In this document: piece by piece, positions 46,340-55,559 of the stretch
Layout: each line of letters opens with the position of its first letter
How positions within the stretch are numbered: the first letter of the stretch is position 1
NCBI GenBank assembly: GCA_021018995.1
Contig: CM037596.1
Location: forward strand, 87,365,184-87,429,183
Length of the DNA: 64,000 nucleotides
DNA from: Chloranthus sessilifolius
Taxonomy: Eukaryota; Streptophyta; Magnoliopsida; Chloranthales; Chloranthaceae
Reading direction: 5' to 3'
Position numbers and translations under genes: made by a program
The notes under the pieces: generated by a model
What the model was told of the DNA's origin: nothing
What the model saw: the letters and a program-made list of their open reading frames with translations, nothing else
Database searches by the model: none

Positions 46340-46882
46340 TCCTAAAGAAAAGAGAGTCATCAGTTGTAAATGAGTTTTTCGAAAAAAAAAAAAGGTGGAG
46401 ATACATGCAAGTTGGATCTCTATGGTTACGTTAACTCTGACTATGCTGGTGACCTTGATAGAAGAAGGACTACCATGGGGAATGTGTTTATTTTGGTTGG
46501 TGGAGCGATCATCTGGAAGTCTTTGCTTCAAGGGATAGTTGCGTTGTCAACTACGGAGGTCGAGTATATAGTGGCTACAGAAGCTACTAAAGAATCTTCA
46601 TAGCTTAAAGGTTTGGTCAGTAAATTTAGTAAGATTGATGAGAACACCAATATTTTTTGCAATGGTCAAAGTATCATTCACTTAGCAAAGAATCAAGTTT
46701 TTCATGTTAGAATAAAACATATAGATGTCTGGTATCATTTTATCAGAGATATGATAGAAGATGAAGAAGTATTAGTTGAAAAGATTAATACGGAAGAAAA
46801 TGCAGTGGACATGTTGACTAAACCAGTTACACAAAAGAACTTCAAGTATTTCTTGGGCTTGATTAATCTCACCAAGTGGTGA
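46340..46882 (+). pseudogene. copia RT N-terminus joined to RNase H
   Basis: WDLMELPKEKRVISCK, a TGA stop where Trp is expected, then VFRKKKKGGDTCK marks the very start of RT (about 46320-46400). It runs straight into LYGYVNSDYAGDLDRRRTTM, IIWKSLLQGIVALSTTEVEY, the RNase H domain. The RT palm with its catalytic YVDD box is absent. The end IKHIDVWYHFIRDMIED and AVDMLTKPVTQKNFKYFLGL is the normal pol C-terminus. Confidence 0.85.
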
Positions 46883-47010
46883 CGATTGTGTTGCACTCTT
46901 GAAGAGTGCGGAACCTTGCATTCTAGGTGAAAGAAAGCGGAAGGAAAGAAGGATGAAAGTATAGCGAGAAACACTATGTTGATATCTTCAAGGTAACTTG
47001 TGAGAACTCA

Positions 47011-47025
47011 AGTCAAGGTGGAGAT
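47011..47025 (+). promoter_or_regulatory. polypurine tract of the copia element
   Basis: AAGTCAAGGTGGAGAT directly precedes the 3' LTR start TGTTGAGTGG; it is the usual plus-strand primer in this group. Confidence 0.75.
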
Positions 47026-47626
47026 TGTTGAGTGGTGGCTTGACTCTTGTGGTCACGAGTGCACCTTCTTGAAGTTTCGGGTTTAAGCTTGTGGCCACGA
47101 ACTTGAGCTCGTAGCCACGACTTCAGGGCTCTTCAAACTCCGGATTTGAACAATTGATGAGTATTTTCATCATATGTGATTTTGGGCACTTATACTTATA
47201 TTATATTAACCTAATTAGTGATTAGAGTTAATAAATGAGATAGTTTTCTAGAGAGAGAAAACTAGTCAATACTTTTTGGAAGACAATGGTAATGAAGAAT
47301 AGTTTGAGAATTGAAGCATCCGATTGAAGTCGGTCTTGTGTTGAAATTGTTATCATATTCCAGTAGATCTCTTCTCTTTATCGAAGGATTAAGTCATTGT
47401 TTATTCAGTGTATTAGTTGTTGAAGATCGTGTAAGATATTATTTGAGAGTGCACTAGAGAGAACAGAGTGTGTGCGGTGTAAACATTCCAAAATATAGTG
47501 CATACTCCGTGGACGTAGCCTGAGATTGGGTGAACCACATAAATTCATTTGTGTTGTGTGATTGCTTTCTCTTCTTCTTTTGCCATATTCACCACAGTAG
47601 AGTTTTGTGTCTCTCGAATTCCAACA
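47026..47626 (+). repeat. 3' LTR of the copia element
   Basis: TGTTGAGTGGTGGCTTGACT to CGAATTCCAACA, 601 bases, collinear with the 5' LTR with scattered substitutions. Confidence 0.9.
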
Positions 47627-47943
47627 AGAATCCCATATAGCGTTCAACTAATTGGAACTGCCTAAAACCCTAATTAAATGATTTAAAACATTATTTACAT
47701 GAAAACAATGTATAAAATATTATTTAAGTGAAAAAACATGTTTTATACATTTTGGCCTATAAAATGTCATTTTATGCAGACTCTTTAGAGAAATATATCT
47801 ACTTTTCGGGTTGTGCATTTTTTAGACCGAACAGACCAAATCGGACCAAACCGCCGGGTTTGGTCCGATTTGGATGGGTACCGGTTTGGGTTTGGTTTGG
47901 AAAAAAGGAAAACTGATCGAACTGAACCAAATGTAATTTGTAA

Positions 47944-48021
<78 letters not shown>

Positions 48022-48856
48022 CTTGATAGATAATTAGGTAGGGGTTTTGATTAATTTTAAAGGGCATTTAAGTAAAATTCATATTTTTATATAAAACCCT
48101 ACCCTTGTCTTTAGCATATTCCTAAATCCTAAAGCCATAAAGTAGAACTTATAGGAAAACCGGTTGAGAAGTTGAGAAAATTTTGATGTGCAAGTAGAAC
48201 TTATAGGAAAACCGAAACCGACCGAACCAAACTGATCCGAATCGAATCGGGTTGGTTTGGTTTAAGAGTTGAACGGTTTGGTTTGGTTTGGTTTGAAAAT
48301 CTAGAAATCGTTTAGGACCGGTTTGGTTTGTTGTTTTGATCCAAAAGCGACCAAACCGAACCAAATACACCCCTATCTACTTTCGATCAATTTTCGGAAA
48401 AAATGCCTACTTTAAACAGTATTTAGGAAAACAATGCTTTTGCGGGTTTTTAAAAAAAACATGCTCATCAATCCGTGGGCTAGAATGGCATCCATCTACG
48501 ATTGGACACCACGGTAACTTGCCCAAAGGCGATCAAGTACCGCCGACAAAGTTTGGGCATGACTCAATTTATAACCATCCTTGAAATTGTGTGGACATTA
48601 CCCTATCATTGACCACTCAAATAAAGGACAAAAAATATCTAAAAATAATAATTATTTTTTAAAATTATTTTCCATGCTGCTAATTTTTCCAAAATTTGTG
48701 TAGGCACTGTTTTCCTGAAATTATTTGAAGTATGCATTTATTTTGTTTTTTAACTTGATTGAAAGTATGCATATTTTTCTAAATTCCTCTTTTTATACTG
48801 TATGCTTTTCGACCTACTTTAATTTCTCAGTTTCAGACAATCATAGTGGTCAGCCA
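47627..48856. other. interval with CGGTTT-rich tract and microsatellite
   Basis: An (AT)n-(GA)n microsatellite lies at 47945-48019. A CGGTTT/AACCGA-rich degenerate inverted tract covers about 47810-48370. From 48400 to 48856 the sequence is A+T-rich with no recognised gene. Confidence 0.55.
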
Positions 48857-49010
48857 TTTCCTCGAAAAAAACTGCCTACATCATCATCATCGTCTGATGA
48901 GCCAAGAAGACACCCTTCATGTGACCTCTTCAAACCGTCTCCAGCCCTTAAGATGGGAGCAATGTAAATCCTCTCCTGTGGGCAGGGCGGGGACCATAGT
49001 GACAAGTCGG
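48857..49010 (-). pseudogene. decayed partial copy of the TPS1 last exon
   Basis: On minus this reads ..PPCPQERI, a gap, GLKRSHEGCLLGSSDDDDDV.., which aligns with PPQENM..GRKRSNARYLLGSSEEVV at the end of the intact exon (50752-51153). At nucleotide level TCTGAyGArCCAAGAAGA and the CCTGTGGG block are shared. Two stretches of the parent exon are missing and a CAT repeat expands one part. It reads as a duplicated, decayed fragment; a short chance match is the alternative. Confidence 0.5.
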
Positions 49011-50117
49011 CAAGTCGGGAATGAATCTGCAAGGGAAAAAGTTAGGTAAAAATCAAAGATTTTCCAAGACTTTTGTCACTATGGTGGGACCGCCATATGG
49101 CTCTCACTGCTGTGATGCCGAAGGCTGTTTCTTTCTTTGCATGTGAGTCATGTGACCTACCACCCCTTGGGAGTGGATCACGCACACTATTTCTAGCCAA
49201 CAGACACCATGGCAGCTTCAGTAGTCACATTTGGCTTTGCTTTGCTTTGCTCTCCTGAGGGCTGATGCCCTCTCTAGCTGGTTCACAAAATGTAGATAGT
49301 TCTTCATCCTAAAACCCCTCCCTTAAACTATCATTTATAGTGCCCACTAAGATGAAACAAAACTGGGACCTGCTGCACTATTTTCTATAAATTTATTTTA
49401 TTTTCTTTTCTTATTTGATGTTGTGTGCCCATCAACCTGTTAATGTCCTTAATCCAATGGAGATTGGTCCAGGTCTAATAAGTAGGGATGTCAATGGGCC
49501 TGGCCTGGCCGAGCTTTGAATTGCCCGATTAAAATATCCAATTTTCTCTTGGTATCCCTAGCATTAGGTGATTTGTCTATCCTTTTCAAAGCTCTTTATA
49601 AATTACAATGAATCTTAAAAGGCACACGGCCTTTTTAAGATTAGCTTCTTCTTTCGTGTATCCATAGGCATATCTAGAACAATGTTAAGAGTTTTAAATA
49701 ATAAATTTTAAATTTAATTAGTATGTTTTGAGATTTATAATATTTTATAATATTTATTTAATATCATTTTAAATTTAATTAGTAGTTCTGGTCATCCGCA
49801 CTATGCTGACAAGAGGAGAAAAGTGTTCCAATCTTGTCAACCAACTTCACCAACTTTCCGCAGAAAAAGAAATATATAGCATGTGCTGTCTGGTTCACCC
49901 ATCCTAAGCGAACCGGCACCAACTGAACCAGGAACCAGTTCTCGATTTGCATGGTCACCCAATGAATAAGTAACTGTGATCTAGAATATATATATATATA
50001 TATGCATCCCTTCTAGACCCCAAAGATGAACACTTCGGGTCGGACTGCTGAATATCGTCCCAAAATATTATATAAGATCCTGTATAGTTTCTTCCAGCTC
50101 GGGAAGAGCATCTAAGA
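49011..50117. other. interval without recognised gene
   Basis: Contains a GGGATGTCAATGGGCCTGGC hAT-MITE-like end near 49488 and a short AT tract (49986-50003). No convincing coding similarity on either strand. Confidence 0.5.
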
Positions 50118-50319
50118 TAATTACAAGGAAAATTGCAAACGGTATGCAGGTTTTGTGCAGGCAAAGTGCAGGCAGAAGATATGGGGCAACGTAACTAGCT
50201 GCCCCGACCTGCATTGCTTGGGCACCACTCTACTTGCAACCCAACTGCGTCGCTATATAACAGCCGCCTGCACTTTGCCTGGACAAAACCTACCTGCCAT
50301 ATAACACTGTTCGTAATTG
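50118..50319. mobile_element. fold-back MITE with CAGGCAAAGTGCAGGC arms
   Basis: Left arm GGTTTTGTGCAGGCAAAGTG and right arm (complement) GGTTTTGTCCAGGCAAAGTG are inverted, and weaker pairing extends outward to TAATTACAAGG / CAATTACGAAC. About 200 bases. No clear target duplication read. It lies just downstream of the TPS1 stop. Confidence 0.6.
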
Positions 50320-50339
50320 TAATGACTTGACCACACAAA

Positions 50340-50515
50340 TAAAAACCTGAATGTGAAATTCGACGTTCATGGTCTCAAGATCCATTGTGTGAAATAAAAA
50401 ATTGAACCTGATGGTAAGCTCATGGTCTTGAGATCCATTGTGTGGATGATGGGGGCAAAAAACCCATCTCTATTGTTTGATTCCAAGCAGTCAATGGATA
50501 TCAGTGGGTTTCAGA
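50340..50515. repeat. FB-1 fragment
   Basis: Two GGTCTyrAGATCCATTGTGT blocks (about 50370 and 50430), then the CAAGCAGTCAATGGAT end motif of the family. Confidence 0.65.
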
Positions 50516-50751
50516 AGTAGGTACCCTTTTCTAAAAGCCCCTCAAAACCAAAATTAGTTTTAAATTTTTCAAGCAGTGGATGAATCCGTAATTTGAAGAC
50601 ATGAAATATTCTTTTTGTTAATTTATTAACTTGAAATATAGCATGTAAACAATATGCATTTCCATCTAAATCTATGGTTAAAGATCTACACCAGCTGCTT
50701 CTTAGTTTAAAATATATCAACCGCTGTTATCGTTTCCCTGTGTCCAGAGTG

Positions 50752-52784
50752 TCAATCAGATGATGCTGCTATTGCCAAATCCTTAAGAAATGTGACGACT
50801 TCCTCTGACGAACCAAGAAGATACCGAGCATTTGAACGCTTCCGGCCTACGGCACAAGAGAAGTAGTTGTCGCCCTTCAGATCAAGCACTGAAGATCCCT
50901 CGTGCCATGACATGTTCTCCTGTGGGGGCAGCCACATGCTGCTGCTACAGCTGTGATTGGCTGCCATTTTTCTTTCATTGACCGACATGGACCTTTGTGC
51001 CCTTCCGTGTGACATCGATCCACTTTTGCTGGTAGTTGATTTTGGTGAAATCCTTATGTCCGCAGACGATGCCTTGAGAGCATCAGTCACCTTTGATCGT
51101 GTGGTGCCTACTGGATCAAGCTCGGGCTCGAAAAAGGTATAGATGTCCTCGTCCTGAAACTCCAATCAAGACCATTAATCACGTAATTAAGATAAAAATG
51201 GGACTTGGAAGGAGTGTTTTGTAGATATATAATTTTGTTCTAACAGATGCATGAACTAACGAACTGACCCATCCGATCAAATAGTCGAGACCCCATGACT
51301 GCCAAAGCCAAAAAATTATTCAAAGCAATTTTAGAAAGGCTGGTGTTACTGCCACAACATTTAATGTTACAGCCACCTCACTTAGTCAAAGTAAAATACG
51401 TCCACTGCTTTGAATCAGACCATGGAAATTGCTTTTGGTCCCAATCTTCCACACAAGACATCTTAAAATCATGAGCCTACCATTGGATCGTCAGATGTTG
51501 ATTACACATTACACACATCTCAAAAGGTAAACGTGGCCATGACGTACCATCAAACATGGTTACATTCTCTTTTTGGGTTGTGTGTCATGTGGAATCATCA
51601 CTTGACCGTCTGATGGAGGCTCATGATCTCAAGATCTATGTTGTGAAAGATTGGGACAAAAAACGATATCCACAATCTGATTCAAAGCAGTCAATGGATT
51701 TTTACCTCGCATAAGTGAGGTGGCTGCACCAATAAAATGGTGTGGCAATAACACAAGCATGCGTGCCGTTTAGGGGATATATACGTCGGATATGAAGTTT
51801 TCATTAGTATCCGCATGATGCTCAAGGCGAGGCACAGAGAAACTTACTCATTATCGAACTTATCAAAAGAGGAAAAAAAAGAGAAGCAAAACACTCATTA
51901 TACTACTTTAAAATGCGTAGTAAATAAATGAGTTCATATAAACTAAATTGCACGCTTCATCTGCTTTAAATTTTAAAGTTAAGAAAGCTCTTTGATGTAG
52001 GACGGGAAATCTGTTGGGAAAAAAAAGAGCAATAAAGGCTACTATGTACATCTAAATAAGATTGGATTTTGAGTTGAGCCTGTCTGCATATTGGCATACC
52101 ACGTAGAAATCTCAATTGACTGGGAGGTGCTACAATATGCTAAATTAGAAGTCCTGCATATACCAATAACTGCCGCAAAATGTAGCAACTGCAATACTAC
52201 ATAATAAGGATACATGAAGAGCAAAAATGGGTGGGAAAGTGATAAGAGGCATTACGAAAGAAAACTTAAACCTGGAGCAATTAATGTAGAAAAAAAAACA
52301 GAAACCCCGAGGGGGCATTAAGATGACCTATTTGAGGAAAGCATTAAAAAAATTTCCCTAGAATAATCAATTCTTATAAAATAAATATTCCCTAAATTTA
52401 AAATAATTAAGCCTCCTATACTGTGGCTCGTGCTAGATAACCATAGAGGGAGCCGGTTAGGTCCTCCATTGGAGGACGGTCACCGTCCTCCAAGATCCAC
52501 GTGGAGCACAAGTAGACGGTATAGATCAATATTAAAAAAAAAAAATCGAAGAAAACTTTTTAAACCCACAAGTCAAAGTTTGACGGGTTTCATTGGTTCA
52601 CATTTCACGGTTCAAAAAACAGACGGTGGAGATGAGTTTTCAAATATTTTTTTTTTCAAAGATGATCTAAGCAATGCACCCGAGCTCCACGTGGCATCGA
52701 AACAATAGTTTGGGTGCCACGTGGAGCTCCACGTGGAAGCTTGGAGGACGGTGACCGTCCTCCCATGGAGGACGGAGGCCTTTT

Positions 52785-52820
<36 letters not shown>

Positions 52821-52966
52821 ATAATGATTAAAGAGAAGATTAGCAGTACCATATAGTGGAGGCATACCTTCCCTAGAAAGTGGCCAATGCATAAAACATA
52901 ATCAATTGGTTTGACCATGCTTTTGCTATGGACTATTTCTCCTAATATACGATCAATTGCAGCACC
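50752..52966 (-). CDS. TPS1: trehalose-6-phosphate synthase (class I, TPS1), last two exons
   Basis: Class I TPS makes trehalose 6-phosphate from UDP-glucose and glucose 6-phosphate in the cytosol, a sugar-status signal. Two exons, both phase 0: 52966-52868 (33 residues, AIDRILGEIVHSKSM and PIDYVLCIGHFLGK) and 51153-50752 (133 residues plus TGA, starting DEDIYTFFEPEL and ending RSNARYLLGSSEEVVTFLK then DLAIAASSD). These are the end of the phosphatase-like domain and the C-terminal tail typical of TPS1. Acceptors (TTACAG, TTTCAG) and the donor GTATGC are good. The exons look intact. The synthase domain and all earlier exons are absent from the remaining 11 kb, so either a very long intron separates them or this is a detached 3' fragment. 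Confidence 0.88.
51343..51754. mobile_element. fold-back MITE FB-1, best-preserved copy
   Basis: Ends GTGTTACTGCCACAACATTT and (complement) GTGTTATTGCCACACCATTT, then a shared GCCACCTCACTTA. Inner arms CCAATCTTCCACACAAGACA and its inverse, a CAAAAGGTAAACGTGG pair, and a short centre make nearly the whole 412 bases one hairpin. Non-coding. It serves as reference for at least a dozen related copies in this window. Confidence 0.82.
52454..52784. mobile_element. MITE with long GC-rich inverted ends
   Basis: Left GTCCTCCATTGGAGGACGGT and right (complement) CCTCCGTCCTCCATGGGAGG are followed on both sides by GGAGGACGG-T-C-ACCGTCCTCC, itself a 21-base near-palindrome, and by a CCACGTGGAGC block. Arms are about 45 bases, interior A+T-rich. 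Long ends suggest a Mutator-type MITE; the target duplication was not resolved. Confidence 0.65.
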
Positions 52967-53531
52967 CTGTAAAAAAAAGAATTGTTAAACTGGCTCAATC
53001 TAATAGAAAAACACAAAAATAAATGGAGATTGAGTCACAATTCGGCTCTCTTTGAAACAGGGAACTTATTCCTTGTATCCCAGGCCCCCATAAAACAAGG
53101 GATTCCATGAATCTTGAGACTCATCGTTTAGTTGTTCAGCCTTGAGATCTGCGGAATCCTGGTTTAATGGGATTTTGTCACTATGAGGCATGGATTCCCT
53201 TATTAAGGGGAAAAGACTACAACAAGATTCACTCTCCAAAATAAATAATTGCAATGTAGATAAGCTTGAAGGAACAGAGTGATTATTTTAGTGTATTGAA
53301 ATATTGGACTCCACTGTGCATAACTTCTTCACAAAAACTTCAAATTTAATAAGCTAACATTTGTATTTGGTTGTGTGAAGAGAAGACATAACTACTCCTA
53401 ATGCTTCCTATGACCCTACTAATGTAGACTTCAAGATCAGATCTGATACCAACTAACCCAGAAAGCATTTCATAAGAATAATATTTCAGAAGGACAATAT
53501 CATTAAAGGAATGTAAAAGCATTTCATAAAT
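52967..53531. other. interval upstream of the visible TPS1 exons
   Basis: No TPS1 exon could be recognised on minus. A minus-strand frame at 53066-53254 (ending DSWNPLFYGGLGYKE) matches nothing I know and may be chance. Confidence 0.45.
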
Positions 53532-53995
53532 GCTGTCTGATAACTTGGAATTCAGCTCTCGGAAGTGAATTAGCAATTGCATGCTCACTTCCTTGGAGTT
53601 GAACTCCCATGGAAATGGCACTTCTCTTGTTTGATTACATTCAGTGGGAAGTGACTTCCCTAGAATTGCAAGTCCACTGTTTGATTAGATTCTTCATAAA
53701 TTCTTGTGGAATTGGAAAAGGGTATTTTTGGCAAATGCAAATAAAACAAAAAATTAATTTTAAGATGCTCCATTCCAATTATTTCGTAATGACTATTTTG
53801 CCCATGGAATTGACACTTCAGCTGATTTATGTTGGAATTGAAGATTAACTACGATGGAATTGGTGTGGAAGTGAATTCCACGTGTGGGTCCCACATCAAT
53901 TCACTTCCACACCTTTAAATTCCTATCAAACAGAAATGGAATTGGCAATTCAATTCCAACCTAGAATTGCCACTTCCATGTTATCAAACAGAGCC
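53532..53995. mobile_element. MITE with CTGTTTGATAAC-like ends
   Basis: Right end GTTATCAAACAGAGCC, left GCTGTCTGATAACTTGGAAT (complementary with mismatches). Inside, GGAAGTGAATT/AATTCACTTCC blocks are inverted. The sequence TAA follows the right end, as in PIF/Harbinger targets, but the left flank does not confirm it. Confidence 0.5.
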
Positions 53996-54343
53996 TAAAA
54001 TAATAACTTTTGTCGAAGATTCTCCCCATTTATGTTATTACCTCAACCAATCTCGTGTAAATAAATAAAAAGGATATTGTAGAAGGAAAAAGATACTCAA
54101 GAGGACCCAACATTCTTTAAAAATAGATCTATTCTTGTTTTATAAGTGTAATGAAGAAACTTGAGAGAAGTACAAGAGGTTAACATGGGACATACTCTTT
54201 AAAAGAAGAAGTGAGAGATTTCTCTCTCATCTACTGAAGAAAATCCTATGAGATGGGACCATGTGATCTCTGTGATCACAAGGGCACAGGTTGGGGGGTC
54301 TATCTCATATTATAAACATCTCTCTCTCCCTCTCCCTCTCCCT

Positions 54344-54374
<31 letters not shown>

Positions 54375-55559
54375 GCTATATATATATATATATAACACTC
54401 CTTAAATCAGTGCAAACCTTTTTTAACAAAAGATGGAATTAATTATATTAACCACTCTCCCTTAAACTAGTGCATAGATAAATGCAATGACTTTAAGAAT
54501 TTCAATATCAGACAATACAGTAAACGATGGTGGAAACACTCACCATATAGAATTACTCGGGACAATTGAACTCACATACATAAAATAAAAAATAAAAATA
54601 AAAAACAGTTGAAGTGGACTCACTCACACTAACGATTGTGACATGCAACTTTATTAAGTTAAAACATAAGATAATATGCCAAATAACATTCAAGGGGGTG
54701 GATTCTATATAAAGCTCATATGTACAACTAATTCTTAACAAGAAACTAAGTTTCTTTTCATATTTCCTTCTGCCTTTTGATATCTTCAAGAGTTAACAAA
54801 AAACAAGTGTCCTTTTTTATTCCCATGTGTAGTTTGATCTCTTCAAGAGGTCTCAAAGTTCCCCATAAGGCTTTTGAGCCTTGGATGCAATTTTTCATTC
54901 TTCCATGTATCTTTTAAACTCCCAATATGACCTTATTTTCATATGACTTTTCGGCTCCCAATAAATATGAAGATAATTTGTTGGAAAACCAACTGATACA
55001 TAAAACCCCACTCCTATTAACTTAGTCAAGAAGTCCAGAAAGTCTTGATTTGGACATAAACCATACTTTAACTAGGTCTTACGGCCCATATAGCACATAT
55101 TAGACCCATAACATAAGCCGAAAACAGATCTCCTGCTGACCTCTTCTAAACCCCACCCCCCCGATCAAATAGCTTGATGGTTAGGCGTAGTGGAATTAAC
55201 ATGGATGCCTCATAAATCATACAATTTGAATCCTCTTCCTCTATTTCAAAGGAAACTTTCCCTCGAGTTTCAGGGTGAGTTACACCAAGATATCGATGCA
55301 ATATGCCGTCTAGCCTTGGAATCGGGAAACTCAATGCCACTATTCCGCTAGTGTTATTTGATTATGATGTTGTCGATAGTCCGGCCACCAATTCACATCC
55401 TCCATGTACCATTCTTCTTTCTTGTTAAATGGTTTTCCCATTGCAAATTCTTAAAACTTGGTGAGCTCTGATGTTTTACCCTAACCCTCCCCCCCCCCTC
55501 CACAAAAAAAAAAGGATGTACTTTCTTTGTGTAGGACCTCATCTCGTTGCGAGGCAAAT
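53996..55559. other. interval without recognised gene
   Basis: Contains a (CTCCCT)n-(CT)n-(AT)n microsatellite at 54319-54394 and C-runs near 55150 and 55490. No protein similarity was recognised; it may include the eroded 5' part of the copia copy to its right. Confidence 0.5.

Larger units (their letters stand above)
43246..47626 (+). mobile_element. Ty1/copia retrotransposon with two LTRs, RT core deleted
   Basis: 5' LTR 43246-43872, primer site, gag, protease, integrase, remnant RT start, RNase H, purine tract, 3' LTR 47026-47626. Flanking five bases are AGAAC and AGAAT, a one-mismatch target duplication. At 4381 bases it is short for copia because most of RT is missing. The LTRs have visibly diverged and the coding region has many stops, so the insertion is old. 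Confidence 0.92.
51154..52867 (-). other. last intron of TPS1 (1714 nt)
   Basis: GT-AG on minus, joining GHFLGK to DEDIYTFF. It carries a complete FB-1 element (51343-51754), a long-terminal-inverted-repeat MITE (52454-52784) and an (AT)n tract (52787-52818). All are non-coding. Confidence 0.8.

Noticed and set aside
53066-53254. Possible TPS1 upstream exon on minus
   Set aside because: Its peptide does not match any part of TPS1 and it lacks a good acceptor/donor pair in phase with the next exon.
55146-55340. Minus-strand frame ALSFPIPRLDGILHRYLG
   Set aside because: Looks like a common dispersed plant repeat translation, with no start context and no conserved family I can name.
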